Of a stretch of 64,000 nt of DNA, positions 27,998 through 37,800 are shown in pieces. The notes beneath the pieces are model-generated. The model was given only the letters and a program-made list of their open reading frames with translations. It was not told where the DNA came from and did no database searches. The stretch's first letter is position 1. Each line of letters starts with the position of its first letter. Source of the DNA: Massilia sp. IC2-477 (GTDB lineage Bacteria > Pseudomonadota > Gammaproteobacteria > Burkholderiales > Burkholderiaceae_D); the NCBI RefSeq assembly GCF_020707265.1, contig NZ_JAJFEQ010000009.1, forward strand, positions 124,001-188,000. The letters are read 5' to 3'. The translations under genes and the position numbers were made by a program.

Positions 27998-28981
27998 TCA
28001 ATCGTCGTTGCTGCTCTCGCGCACGACCAGCTGCACCGGCAGCGTGCGCTCGAGCGCGGGAAGCGGATTCTTTTCCAGCAGGAGCTCGATGCCCAGCGCG
28101 CCGAGCGCCTCCTTGTCGATGGCGATGCTGCTCAGCGGCGGGATCGCACTGGCGGCGGCCTGGATGTCGTCGAAGCCGACGATCGCCAGGTCGTGCGGGA
28201 TCTTCAGCCCGCGTTCGAGGCAGTGCTGCATGGCTGCCAGCGCGGTGCTGTCGTTGTAGCAGAACAGGGCGTCCGGCGGCTTCGGCAGCGCGAGCAGGCT
28301 GTCGACCGCCCGCTGCACGTTGGCGAGCGGATCGCCCACGCCGGGCAGCTGCACTTCGAGCGCCGGATCGGCCAGCATGCGCGCCTCGAACAAGGCCTTG
28401 CGAAAGCCGCGGCTGCGCTCCAGGATGCTGTGGTGGGCGAGCGAGCCGCACAGCATGGCGACGCGCCGCCGTCCCAGCCCCAGCAGGTGGCGGGTGGCCA
28501 GGTAGCCCCCCAGCTGGTGGTCCGGGTTGACCGAGCAGAAGCCCGGCAGGTGCATGTCGAGCAGCACCAGCGGCTTGCCGGAGTCGCGCAGGGCGCCCAG
28601 CAGCTCGGGCTCGAAGAAACCGGCGCACAGCAGGGCGTCGGGCTGGTGCACGCGCACCAGCTCCATCACCGGTTCGGCCGGGCCCACCACGACGAAGGAC
28701 AGCGCAATGCCGCGCCGGCGGCAGGCTTCCTCGGCGCCGTGCAGCACCGGCAGGTAGAAGGCGCTGGACGAGCGGGTGTCATGCTGGCGGTGCAGCAGGA
28801 AGGCCACGCGCCGCAGCTCGCCCTGGCGCAGCTTGCCCAGGTCGTAGCCCAGCTCGCGCGCCACGGCGTGGATGCGGGCGCGCGTCTTTTCGCTCAGGCC
28901 GTCCTGGTTCTTGAGCGCGCGCGAGACCGTGCCGATCGAATAGCTGGTGGCCTTGGCGATGTCGCGGATCGTGACCGGCAT
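27998..28981 (-). CDS. LacI-family transcriptional regulator of the mannosidase operon
   Basis: The product (327 aa) has an N-terminal LacI helix-turn-helix (IRDIAKATSYSIGTVSRALK) with the hinge region following, and a periplasmic-binding-protein-like sensor domain (RRVAFLLHRQHDTRSSSAFY to VVRESS). It is encoded between the GH92 and AGE genes, 9 bp from the former and 7 bp from the latter, so it belongs to the operon and is probably autoregulated. The palindrome at 33717-33740 upstream of the operon is its likely operator. The inducer is presumably mannose or a manno-oligosaccharide. Confidence 0.92.
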   Translation of the reverse strand: MPVTIRDIAKATSYSIGTVSRALKNQDGLSEKTRARIHAVARELGYDLGKLRQGELRRVAFLLHRQHDTRSSSAFYLPVLHGAEEACRRRGIALSFVVVGPAEPVMELVRVHQPDALLCAGFFEPELLGALRDSGKPLVLLDMHLPGFCSVNPDHQLGGYLATRHLLGLGRRRVAMLCGSLAHHSILERSRGFRKALFEARMLADPALEVQLPGVGDPLANVQRAVDSLLALPKPPDALFCYNDSTALAAMQHCLERGLKIPHDLAIVGFDDIQAAASAIPPLSSIAIDKEALGALGIELLLEKNPLPALERTLPVQLVVRESSNDD

Positions 28982-28990
28982 GGTGCTGTC

Positions 28991-31294
28991 TTACTCCCCC
29001 AGGCCTGCCGGGCGGGCCGGATCGCGTGAGAACGAATAGGGCGCGTCTTCTTCGCGTGTGCCGCGGCGCGTGTTCGGGCGCGTCGACATGCTGAAGTCGA
29101 GGGTGGCGCCCGCCGTGAGTTCGGCGTGGCCCAGCCAGTTGCGGCTGACAGGCTTGCCGGCGATGCGCAGCGCGTCGACATAGCGGCCCTGGCCCCTGGC
29201 CCTGACCGTCAGGGTGCGGCCGTTCTCCAGCTTCACGCTCGCCTTCGGGAACAGCGGGGCGCCGAGCACGTACTGGTTCACCCCGGGCGTGACCGGATAG
29301 AAGCCGAGGCTCGAGAACACGTACCAGGCCGAGGTCTGGCCGTTGTCCTCGTCGCCGCAGTAGCCATCCGGCGTCGGCGCGTACATGCGGTCCATGGTTT
29401 CGCGGATCCAGTGCTGGGCCTTCCACGGGGCGCCGGCGTAGTTGTACAGGTAGATCATGTGCTGGATCGGCTGGTTGCCGTGCGCGTACTGGCCCATGTT
29501 CGCGATCTGCATCTCGCGGATCTCGTGGATCACGGCCTTGTAGTAGCTCTCGTCGAACACCGGCGGCAGCGTGAACACGGTGTCGAGCTTGTCGACAAAG
29601 GCCTTGCGCCCGCCCATCAGCCGCACCAGGCCGTCGACGTCGTGGAACACGGACCAGGAATAATGCCAGCTGTTCCCCTCGGTGAAGGCGTCGCCCCACT
29701 TGAAGGGATTGAAGGGCGATTGAAAGCTGCCGTCCCGGTTCTTGCCGCGCATGAGGCCTGTCTCCGGATCGAACAGCTTGCGGTAGTTCATGCTGCGCCT
29801 GGCGTAGATGTCGATCTCGGCGGCCGGCTTGCCCAGCGCTTTTCCCAGCTGGTAGATGGTGAAGTCGTCGTAGGCGTATTCGAGCGTGCGCGCCGCATTC
29901 TCGTTGATGCCGACGTCGTAGGGCACGTAACCGAGCTCATTGTAGTACTTCACGCCCTTGCGGCCCACCGCCGACATGGGTCCCTCATTGTCCGCGCCGT
30001 GCTTCAGGGCCTGCCACAGGGTCTCGATGTCCTGGCCGCGCACGCCCTTGATGTAGGCATCCGACACCACCGAGGCCGAGTTATTCCCGATCATGATGTC
30101 GGCATAGCCGGGGCTGGACCACTCGGGCAGCCAGCCGCCCTCCTTGAAGGCGTTGGCCAGGCCTTCCTGCATCTCGCGGTTGATCGATGGGTAGACCAGA
30201 TTCAGGAAGGGGTAGAGGGCGCGGAAGGTGTCCCAGAAGCCGGTGCCGGCAAACAGGCGCCCGGGCAGGACCTGGCCGTTGTAGGGACTCCAGTGCACCG
30301 GCTTGCCCGCAGCATCGAGTTCGTACATCTTGTGCGGGAACAGGACCGTTCTATACAGCGAGGAATAGAAGGTCCGGGTCTGGTCGACCGTGCCGCCTTC
30401 CACCGCCAGCCTGCCCAGCACGCCGTTCCACAGCGCCTTCGCCTTGGCTTTCGTGGTGTCGAAGTCGTCCCGGCCAAGCTCGCGGCGCAGGTTCAGTTCG
30501 GCCTGCTCGAAGCTGATGAAGGAAGACGCGACCCGCATGTGGACCTTCTGGCCCCTGGTCGTCGCGAAGCCGAGCAGGGCACCGCTGTGGGTGCCTGCGT
30601 TTTCCAGCTTGCCTTCCTCGAGCTTGTCGCCCTGCCAGGTGTCGGTGGACGTGAAGGGCTGGTCGAACTCGATGACGAAATAGTTGCGGAAGTTGGCCGG
30701 CAGGGGCCCGCGCCGGTGCAGGGTGCTGTAGCCGATGACGCGGCGCTGCTCGGGCAGGATCTTCACCCAGGAGCCCATGTCGAAGGCATCCACCACGACA
30801 TAGCTGGCATCGGACTTGGGGAAGGTGAAGCGGAACTGGGCCGCGCGCTCGGTCGGCGCAATCTCCGTGGTGACGTCCGCGTCGGCCAGGTAGACGCTGT
30901 AGTAGTAGGGCTTCGCGGTTTCGGACTTGTGCGAGAACCAGCTGGCGCGCGCGTCCTGGTTGAAGCGCTTCGATCCCGTCACCGGCATGATGGCGAACTG
31001 GCCGTAGTCGTTCATCCAGGGCGAGGGCTGGTGGGTCTGCTTGAAGCCGCGGATCTTGTCGGCGTCGTAGGTGTAGGCCCAGCCGTGGCCCATCTTGCCG
31101 GTCTGCGGCGTCCAGAAGTTCATGCCCCAGGGGACGGCGATCGCCGGGTAGGTATTCCCGTTCGAGAGTTCCGGCTTGCTGGCCGTGCCCATCAGGGGAT
31201 TGACCCATTCCACCGGGTCGCCTACCTTGCCGACGGTCTGGGCCTGCGCGGCGCAGGCGGCGGCCAGCAACAAGGCGGCTGCGAGCCCCTTCAT
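28991..31294 (-). CDS. GH92 alpha-mannosidase, exported (second copy)
   Basis: The product (767 aa) has a short signal peptide (MKGLAAALLLAAACAAQA) and the two GH92 domains. Family segments include VNPLMGTASKPELSNGNTYP, GTGFWDTFRALYPFLN and GDEDNGQTSAWYVFSSLG, the last holding the catalytic-base Asp and Ca-site residues. GH92 enzymes are Ca-dependent inverting exo-alpha-mannosidases with varied linkage preference. Its ATG overlaps the stop of the upstream GH92 gene (ATGA at 31291-31294). It shares only moderate similarity with that gene, so the two probably cleave different mannosidic bonds. Confidence 0.92.
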   Translation of the reverse strand: MKGLAAALLLAAACAAQAQTVGKVGDPVEWVNPLMGTASKPELSNGNTYPAIAVPWGMNFWTPQTGKMGHGWAYTYDADKIRGFKQTHQPSPWMNDYGQFAIMPVTGSKRFNQDARASWFSHKSETAKPYYYSVYLADADVTTEIAPTERAAQFRFTFPKSDASYVVVDAFDMGSWVKILPEQRRVIGYSTLHRRGPLPANFRNYFVIEFDQPFTSTDTWQGDKLEEGKLENAGTHSGALLGFATTRGQKVHMRVASSFISFEQAELNLRRELGRDDFDTTKAKAKALWNGVLGRLAVEGGTVDQTRTFYSSLYRTVLFPHKMYELDAAGKPVHWSPYNGQVLPGRLFAGTGFWDTFRALYPFLNLVYPSINREMQEGLANAFKEGGWLPEWSSPGYADIMIGNNSASVVSDAYIKGVRGQDIETLWQALKHGADNEGPMSAVGRKGVKYYNELGYVPYDVGINENAARTLEYAYDDFTIYQLGKALGKPAAEIDIYARRSMNYRKLFDPETGLMRGKNRDGSFQSPFNPFKWGDAFTEGNSWHYSWSVFHDVDGLVRLMGGRKAFVDKLDTVFTLPPVFDESYYKAVIHEIREMQIANMGQYAHGNQPIQHMIYLYNYAGAPWKAQHWIRETMDRMYAPTPDGYCGDEDNGQTSAWYVFSSLGFYPVTPGVNQYVLGAPLFPKASVKLENGRTLTVRARGQGRYVDALRIAGKPVSRNWLGHAELTAGATLDFSMSTRPNTRRGTREEDAPYSFSRDPARPAGLGE

Positions 31295-33624
31295 GGCTGG
31301 TAGGCGGTCTGGGTGTAGGGGCGGGCAGTGCGTTCCTTGCCCCAGTCCTTGTTGGGCGTCGCTCCCATGGTGAACACCAGTTCGCCGCCGGCCACGATGT
31401 CTTCGTGCTTCAGGTAGCTGCGCGCGAGCGGCTTGCCGTTGAGTAGAACGCGGCGGACATAGCGGTTCGCCTCCGACAGGCCCTCGGCACGCACCGTGAA
31501 GCGCTTCCCGTTCGGCAGGTTCAGCTGGGCGCGTTCGAGGAAAGGGCGGCCGATCACGTACTCGTTGCTCCCCGGCGCCACCGGGTAGAAGCCCAGCGCC
31601 GTGAAGGCGAACCAGGCGGACATCTGGCCCAGGTCGTCGTTCCCCGACAGGCCATCCGGGCGGTTGTAGTACTGGGTCGCCATGATGTGGGCCAGGCGTT
31701 CCTGGGTGCGCCAGGGCGCGCCCGCGTAGTTGTATAGGTAAGCGACGTGGTGCGAGGGCTCGTTGCCGTGCGCGTAGTGGCCGATCAGGCCCGAGATGTC
31801 TTCCATGTGGGCGTAGACATTGTCTTCCACCTTGGCGTCGAACACCTGGTCGAGCTTGGCCGACAGGGCCGCGTCGCCGCCCAGCATCGCGATCAGGCCG
31901 GCGTTATCGTGCGGCATATACCAGGAGTACTGCCAGGCGCTGCCCTCGGTATAGTCGCTGCCGAAGTTCGACTGCACCGGGTTGAAGGGCGTGCGGAATT
32001 CGCCGGTCGACTTGCGGGCCCGGATGAAACCGGTCTCGCGGTCGAACACGTTGCGGTAGTTCTGGGCCCGCTTGTAGTAGGTGGCGGCGATCTCCTTCTT
32101 GCCCATCTTCTCGGCCATGCGTGCGATGGTCCAGTCGTCGAATGCATACTCCACCGTCTTGGACGCGGCTTCCGGCTCGCGGTCGATCGGCACGTAGCCG
32201 AGCTTCATGTAGTGTTCCAGGCCGCCGTAGGGGCCGTACTCGGCGGACGCCGTCATCGCGGCCAGCGCCTTGTCGGCGTCGAAGCCCTTGATGCCCTTCA
32301 GGTAGGCGTCGGCGATCACCGGCACCGCGTGGTAGCCGATCATGCACCAGGTCTCCAGGCCGTGGAAGGACCATACCGGCAGGATGCCGTGGGAGCTGTG
32401 CTGCTGGGCAGCGATCAGGGAGTTCACGAAGTCGGCGTTGCGCTTTTCCGGCGCCACCAGGGTGAGCAGCGGGTGCAGGGCGCGGTAGGTGTCCCACAGC
32501 GAGAAGGTCGAGTGGAAGTTGAAGCCCCTGGCCTGGTGGACCTGATTGTCCGGACCGCGATAGCGGCCGTCGCGGTCCATGAACAGGGATGGCGCCAGCA
32601 TGCTGTGGTAGAGCGCCGTGTAGAACATGGTGCGCATCGGCTCGGGCGCCTCGGCCTGTACCTTCGACAGCGCCTCGTTCCAGGCCTGCGATGCGCGGGC
32701 GCGCTCGCCCTCGAAATCCCAGCCCGGCATCTCTTCCAGGTTGGCCAGGGCATTGTCTTCGCTGACCGGCGACAGCGCCACCTTCACCAGCAGGGTGTTG
32801 TCGCTCGAGGAACCGAACTCCAGTGCCGCCACCAGCGCCTTGCCCTCGACCAGGACCTTGTCCGCCGGGGTCTTGCCGGGCGCCGCGAAGCCGCGGTACT
32901 CGACCGCTTCCTCGCGGTTGTGCAGCTGGCGTGCACTCATCGGGCGCGAGAACTTCACCGCGAAGTAGAGCTGGCGGCCCGGCGCCCAGCCGCGCGTCTC
33001 GCGCATGCCGGTGAGCGTGGTGGCATCGCGCACCCGCAGGCGCGACCACAGGTTCTTGCTGCTGTAATCGTAGATGCTCTGGCGCAGGTCGAGGATCAGC
33101 TTGGCGGATGCGTCTTTGGCGAAGCGGTAGCGGTGCAGGCCCACGCGCTCGCTGGCGGTCAGTTCGACGTCGACCTCGTTGTCCTTCAGGCGCACCGCGT
33201 AGTAGCCCGGTTCGGCCTTTTCCTCGTCGTGCGAGAAGCGCGAGCGGTAGCCCGAGAAGGGCCGCTCGGGATACCCGGGCTCCAGCTTGGTCTCGCCGCT
33301 GGTCGGCATCAGGAGCACGTCGCCCAGGTCCGAGTGGCCGCTGCCGGAGAAGTGGGTGTGCGAGAAGCCGAGGATCGACGTGTCCTCATAACGGTATCCG
33401 GCGGCCCAGGGATAGCTCTGGCGGAAGTGGCGCACCTGGGTGTCGGGGCTGAGCTGGACCATGCCGAAGGGGCGGGTCGCACCGGGGAAGGTATGGCCGT
33501 CGCCGCCGGTGCCGATGAAGACGTTCACGGCCGCTGCCGGTGAGCCCGGCGCCGCTGCCTGGGCCAGCGTGGCCGCCGCGAACAGGGATAAAGAGAGGAC
33601 AGCGCGGATGGGACGGACGGTCAT
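31291..33624 (-). CDS. GH92 alpha-mannosidase, exported (first copy)
   Basis: The product (777 aa) is a Ca-dependent exo-alpha-mannosidase of family GH92. I chose ATG 33624, preceded by GGAGA and a 35-nt leader from the candidate promoter; it yields a signal peptide (RAVLSLSLFAAATLAQA). Signatures: VFIGTGGDGHTFPGAT at the N-terminal beta-domain, SLWDTYRALHPLLTLV, and GNDDLGQMSAWFAFTALG with the catalytic-base region. It is the first gene of the mannose operon GH92-GH92-LacI-AGE. Likely substrates are the alpha-mannosyl side chains of fungal mannan or N-glycans. Confidence 0.92.
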   Translation of the reverse strand: MTVRPIRAVLSLSLFAAATLAQAAAPGSPAAAVNVFIGTGGDGHTFPGATRPFGMVQLSPDTQVRHFRQSYPWAAGYRYEDTSILGFSHTHFSGSGHSDLGDVLLMPTSGETKLEPGYPERPFSGYRSRFSHDEEKAEPGYYAVRLKDNEVDVELTASERVGLHRYRFAKDASAKLILDLRQSIYDYSSKNLWSRLRVRDATTLTGMRETRGWAPGRQLYFAVKFSRPMSARQLHNREEAVEYRGFAAPGKTPADKVLVEGKALVAALEFGSSSDNTLLVKVALSPVSEDNALANLEEMPGWDFEGERARASQAWNEALSKVQAEAPEPMRTMFYTALYHSMLAPSLFMDRDGRYRGPDNQVHQARGFNFHSTFSLWDTYRALHPLLTLVAPEKRNADFVNSLIAAQQHSSHGILPVWSFHGLETWCMIGYHAVPVIADAYLKGIKGFDADKALAAMTASAEYGPYGGLEHYMKLGYVPIDREPEAASKTVEYAFDDWTIARMAEKMGKKEIAATYYKRAQNYRNVFDRETGFIRARKSTGEFRTPFNPVQSNFGSDYTEGSAWQYSWYMPHDNAGLIAMLGGDAALSAKLDQVFDAKVEDNVYAHMEDISGLIGHYAHGNEPSHHVAYLYNYAGAPWRTQERLAHIMATQYYNRPDGLSGNDDLGQMSAWFAFTALGFYPVAPGSNEYVIGRPFLERAQLNLPNGKRFTVRAEGLSEANRYVRRVLLNGKPLARSYLKHEDIVAGGELVFTMGATPNKDWGKERTARPYTQTAYQP

Positions 33625-33665
33625 GGGGTCTCCAGCAGTGGCGGCAAACGCATTCTTGTCTCGCT

Positions 33666-33694
33666 TATATATGCCGAGTTTGCCTTCAGGGCAA
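33666..33694 (-). promoter_or_regulatory. Candidate sigma-70 promoter of the GH92 operon
   Basis: On the minus strand TTGCCC (complement of 33689-33694) and TATATA (complement of 33666-33671) are exactly 17 bp apart. The start would fall near 33659, leaving about a 35-nt leader to ATG 33624. The promoter lies entirely between the gene and the insertion sequence, so it survived the insertion. Confidence 0.5.
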
Positions 33695-33716
33695 CAATGC
33701 GATGGTAACTCAGCCA

Positions 33717-33740
33717 TTGTTTAGCGCGTTTACTAAACAA
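33717..33740. promoter_or_regulatory. Palindromic operator upstream of the GH92 promoter
   Basis: TTGTTTAG (33717-33724), an 8-bp spacer, CTAAACAA (33733-33740) forms a perfect 8-bp-arm palindrome about 23 bp upstream of the -35 hexamer. It is the best candidate site for the LacI-family protein of the operon. Its right arm overlaps the IS target duplication. Confidence 0.5.
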
Positions 33741-33742
33741 AT
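33735..33742. repeat. Left target-site duplication AAACAAAT
   Basis: AAACAAAT immediately left of the IS end is repeated exactly at 34793-34800. Eight bp is the duplication length known for IS1595-family transposition. Confidence 0.9.
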
Positions 33743-34792
33743 GGCGCTGTCACCGCTGAGTGTGGAAATTGAACTGCTGAGCCGAACGGATGTCCAACCT
33801 GCCTCGATGACCAGGAGGGACCATGAATGCCGCGGGCTTTCGTCGTTTGCTGCAACAGGCTGGCTTGCTCAGCCGCCAGCAACGATCGCTGCTGATCGAA
33901 TCCTTGCGCCCGGCGCTTGGCCTGGATCAGGTGTGCGAAGTCATCGATGGGGCCCGGCCTGCTCCCCTCTGTTGTCCCGGCTGCAGCGGCACCCGGCATT
34001 ATCGTCACGGTATCGTTCGAGGCCTGCAGCGCTACCGCTGCCGCGCTTGCAGCCGTACCTTCAGCGCCTTGAGCGGCACGCCCCTCGCCAGGCTGCGCCA
34101 CCGATCCAAATGGCTCGACTACCTCAGGGACATGCTCGACTCGCGAAGCGTGCGCGCGGCGGCCAAGCGTATCGGGGTGCACCGCAACACCAGTTTTCGC
34201 TGGCGCCACCGTTTTCTTGACGGGGTGCGGCGCGACCAGCCCGAGCGCCTCATCGGCATCGCAGAAGCAGACGAGATGTTCATCCTCGAATCGCAAAAGG
34301 GATCGCGCCGCCTGGATCGGCCGGCCCGCAAGCGTGGGGGCCATGCCCGTACCCGCGGCATCAGCCGCGAACATGACTGCATCCTTGTTGCCCGCGACCG
34401 CGGCGGCCAGACCTGCTCCTGCGTGACCGGACGGGCTGCGGTCACAGTCAGGCAGCTGCACCGGCACCTGCTGCCCGTGCTCGACCCCGACGTGCTGTTG
34501 GTGACCGACGGGCATGTTGCATACCGGACCTTCGCGCGCGAGGCTTGGATTGCGCATGCGTTTGTCAACCTGCGGACGGGTGAGCGCATGCGCGGCGCCG
34601 TGCACCTCCAGAACGTGAATGCCTACCACCAGCGCCTGCGTGGCTGGCTGTCGCGCTTTCACGGCGTTGCTTCGCGCTATCTGCCGAATTACCTTGGTTG
34701 GCGCTGGGCGCTGGATGAAGACCGGATGAACGTCCCCGAGCACCTGCTGCAGACGGCAATCGCTATTTTCCACACCAAACGGTGACAGCGCC
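33743..34792 (+). mobile_element. Complete IS1595-family insertion sequence, 1050 bp
   Basis: The element is bounded by terminal inverted repeats starting GGCGCTGTCACCG at 33743 and, on the other strand, at 34792. The first 26 bp of the two ends agree at 23 positions. Exact 8-bp target duplications (AAACAAAT) flank it. It contains a single intact transposase gene. The IR, duplication and intact gene indicate a recent or still functional insertion. It lies between the GH92 operon promoter region and the terminator of the repeat adhesin gene. Confidence 0.93.
33823..34785 (+). CDS. IS1595-family transposase
   Basis: The product (320 aa) has an N-terminal zinc-ribbon (CCPGCSGTRH ... RCRACSRTF), a helix-turn-helix (VRAAAKRIGVHRNTSFRWRH) and an ISXO2-like transposase domain. 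The first catalytic Asp is in IAEADEMFIL, the second in LVTDGHVAY, and the conserved third block reads VNAYHQRLRGWLSRFHGVAS followed by YLPNYLGWR, as in IS1595 elements. The start has an AGGAGG site 4-5 nt upstream. The frame is intact, so the element may be active. Confidence 0.93.
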   Translation: MNAAGFRRLLQQAGLLSRQQRSLLIESLRPALGLDQVCEVIDGARPAPLCCPGCSGTRHYRHGIVRGLQRYRCRACSRTFSALSGTPLARLRHRSKWLDYLRDMLDSRSVRAAAKRIGVHRNTSFRWRHRFLDGVRRDQPERLIGIAEADEMFILESQKGSRRLDRPARKRGGHARTRGISREHDCILVARDRGGQTCSCVTGRAAVTVRQLHRHLLPVLDPDVLLVTDGHVAYRTFAREAWIAHAFVNLRTGERMRGAVHLQNVNAYHQRLRGWLSRFHGVASRYLPNYLGWRWALDEDRMNVPEHLLQTAIAIFHTKR

Positions 34793-34800
34793 AAACAAAT
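34793..34800. repeat. Right target-site duplication AAACAAAT
   Basis: Exact copy of 33735-33742, directly after the right inverted repeat of the insertion sequence. Confidence 0.9.
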
Positions 34801-34803
34801 AAT

Positions 34804-34837
34804 GAAAAAGGCCGGGCACCCTGGGCGCCCGGCCTTT
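34804..34837 (-). terminator. Intrinsic terminator of the repeat adhesin gene
   Basis: AAAGGCCGGGC (34807-34817) and GCCCGGCCTTT (34827-34837) form an 11-bp perfect stem. On the minus strand it is followed by a T-run (complement of 34805-34809), about 20 bp after the adhesin stop. Confidence 0.85.
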
Positions 34838-34855
34838 GCTGTGCCACGAAGCGGC

Positions 34856-37800
34856 TTACATCACCGGCAGCGGCTGGCCTACCACGGCCACCGGCAGCGC
34901 CGCATCCTGCTCCAGGCTGTCCAGCAGCTCGGCCAGGGTCGGCGCGCCGTCCAGCGCATCGCGGGCGTCGATCGCGAAGTAGACGTCGGTCATGTCGGCC
35001 ACGGCGCCGGAGGCCAGGCTGGCGCTGCTGCGCTCGAGGTGCAGGTTGCCCTGGGCGTCGACGAAGGGCAGTTCGACGTAGGAGACCTTCAGCGACACCA
35101 CGCCCGCCTGCGCCAGCGTCATCAGCTCGCCGGCATCGGTGCTGTGGCTGCCGTTGGCGTCGCGCCAGATCCGCAGGTCGCCGAAGGCGGCGTCCTGGGC
35201 GTCCACCACGCCATCGCGGTTGCTGTCGTAGGCGGCGAGCTGGCTGAAACCGGCGCCCCTGGCCGCGCCGCCGAACAGTTCGGCGATGCCGTCGATCGTG
35301 CCATTGCCGTTGGCGTCGACGGCCAGGAAGCCGTCTTCACCCGACAGCCAGCCGGACGCGATCGCGCGGCCGTTGCCGAGCAGGTCGAAGCTGGCGTCCG
35401 AGCTTGCCCTCGCCACGGTCTGCACGCCGTCGCCGTTCAGGTCGATCACGATCGGGGTGATCGCCGCATCCCAGCTCATGTCGTTCTCGCCCGAGCTCAG
35501 GGTGATGTTGTCGGTGCGGGTCACGTTGGTCTTGGCGACGCCGTCGCCGTTCACGTCCGAGTCGATCGCATCGTTGCTGCCGATGTTCTTGCTCGCCCAC
35601 ATCCAGTTGTCCATGTTGATGCCGTTGTAGATGACATCGTTCTTGTCGAACTTCAGGTAGTAGGTGCCCGGATCGAGGTTGCTGAACTTGTAGTTGCCGG
35701 TGCTATTGGTCTTGGTGGTCGCGAGCAGGGCGCCGGCGGCCGTGTACAGCTGGACCGTCACGCCGGCAATGCCGCCTTCGCCCGTGTCCTGGATGTCGTC
35801 GTGGTCCTTGTCTTCCCACACCTTGTCGCCCAGCGAAGCCTTGCGGTACAGGCCCGCATCCCAGCTCAGGTCGTTCTCGCCCTGGTCGAGGGTAATCAGG
35901 CCGCTCCGGCCGGCACTGGTGTCGATGTCGGAATCGACGGCATCGTTCGTGCCCTGGTTCTGTTTGGTGACGAAGTAGCCGCTCGGCTCGGCCACCTCGA
36001 TGCGGTAGCTGCCCGCGTTCAGGTTATCGAACAGGTACTTGCCGTAGCTGTCGGTGACCACCGTCTCGAGCACCTTGCCGGTCGAATCGAGCAGGCGCAC
36101 GGTGACGCCCTTGATACCGGCTTCGTTGCTGTCGCGGATGCCGTCGAAGTCGAGGTCTTCCCACACCGTGTCGCCGATCGAGCCGCGCTTGACCGCCACC
36201 GGGGTGGGCAGCTTGATGTCGTCGATGTCGGTCGCACTGTTGTTGTTCGGGTTGGTGTCGACGAAGCTCGAGGGCGGCGCCACTTTGGCCGTGTTCGCCA
36301 GCTGCGCAGGCACGGTGCCGGCCTTCCACACCAGGAAGTCGTTGTTGCTGCCGTTCGGGTTGCTGCCGGCGACGAAGAACACGTACTTGGCGTCGGCATT
36401 GAAGCTCGACGGGCGCAGGCTCAGGATGTCGCCGCTTTCCGCGCCCACGCCGAAGTCGCCGTACTTGAAGCTGAACTTGGTGGTGAGGGTGGCGAGGTCA
36501 GGCACCGGATTGTCCGACCAGTACAGGGTGCCGATCTCGGCGCCGCCGGAACCGTTTGCATCCAGGTTCGACACCCACAGCGAGCTCCATTGTGCGTCAT
36601 CGCCCTTGGCCAGGCGAATGACGTCGGTGTTCTTCTGGTTGCTCACACCGGTGACGGCTTCGCCGCCAGCCGCATCCTCGTAGCGCGACAGCACGCCGAT
36701 GCCCTTGTCGTCGCCGGCATTGCGGCCCCACAGGGTGGCGCTGCCAATCACGCCGGACGCGATGTAGGCCGCGTCGGCGGTGATGCCGTTCACGGTCTTG
36801 CTGCTGCCGACGGCGCCGTTGGTGGCGAGGGTGCTGAAGTCGGCCACCGTTTCCAGGGCCGCCAGCGAGGCGACCTTGGCGGTCACGGTGTAGGTGATGC
36901 TGGAGCCGCCGTTCAGGGTCACCGTGTCGTTGATGCTGCCGGTGCCCGACAGCTGGTTGCCGCTGGCGCCGGAGCTCGCGCTGCTGGTCCAGGTGACGTT
37001 GGTCAGGGTCGACGGGATCGCGTCCGTTACCACGGCGTTGGCCGCGATCGCAGTGCCGGTGTTGGTGACCACGATCTTGTAGGTGATGGTCTGGCCAGGC
37101 GTCACCCAGCTCAGGCCGTCGGTCTTGGTAATGGCCAGGTCGCCGGTGACGTTGACCACGCCCGCATCGATGGTCCTGTTGTTTTCGCCGGAAGCCAGGG
37201 TCACGACCTGCGACAGGCCGGTGGCCGCATTCGCGTCCGAATCGAGCGCGTCGTTGCTGCCTGCATCGGCAGTCGCGTAGACGTGGCCGGTCGGCTTGCT
37301 GAACTTGACCTGGTACTGCACGCCCGGGGTCAGGTTGCTGAAGTTGTAGACGCCGTCGGTACCCGTGACCGTGGTGACGCTGGTATTGTCGCCGGTGGTC
37401 GCCAGCAGCCCGTCAGCGCCGCCGCCCAGCAGGGTGATGGTCTGGCCGGCGAGGCCGGTGGCGCCGTCGTCCTGCAGGCCGTTGGCATTGGTGTCGACCC
37501 ACAGGCGGTCGCCCAGGCTGGCAGTGGCGTAAACACCGGCGTCGATGCTGTCGTTGTACTCGCCCGATGCCAGGGTGACGACCTGGCTCTTGCCGGTGGC
37601 GGCGTCCGCATCCGAATCGGCGGCGTCGCTGCCCACGTCCTTCCTGGTGAACAGCATGTCGGCCGGCTTGCCGAAGGTGACCTGGTACTGCGTGCCCGGG
37701 GCGAGGTCCTTGAACAGGTAGTTGCCGCCAGCGTCGGTGGTGGTGGTCACGACCGTGTTGTCGGCCGTGGTCGCGACCAGGCCATCGAGACCGCCGCCCG

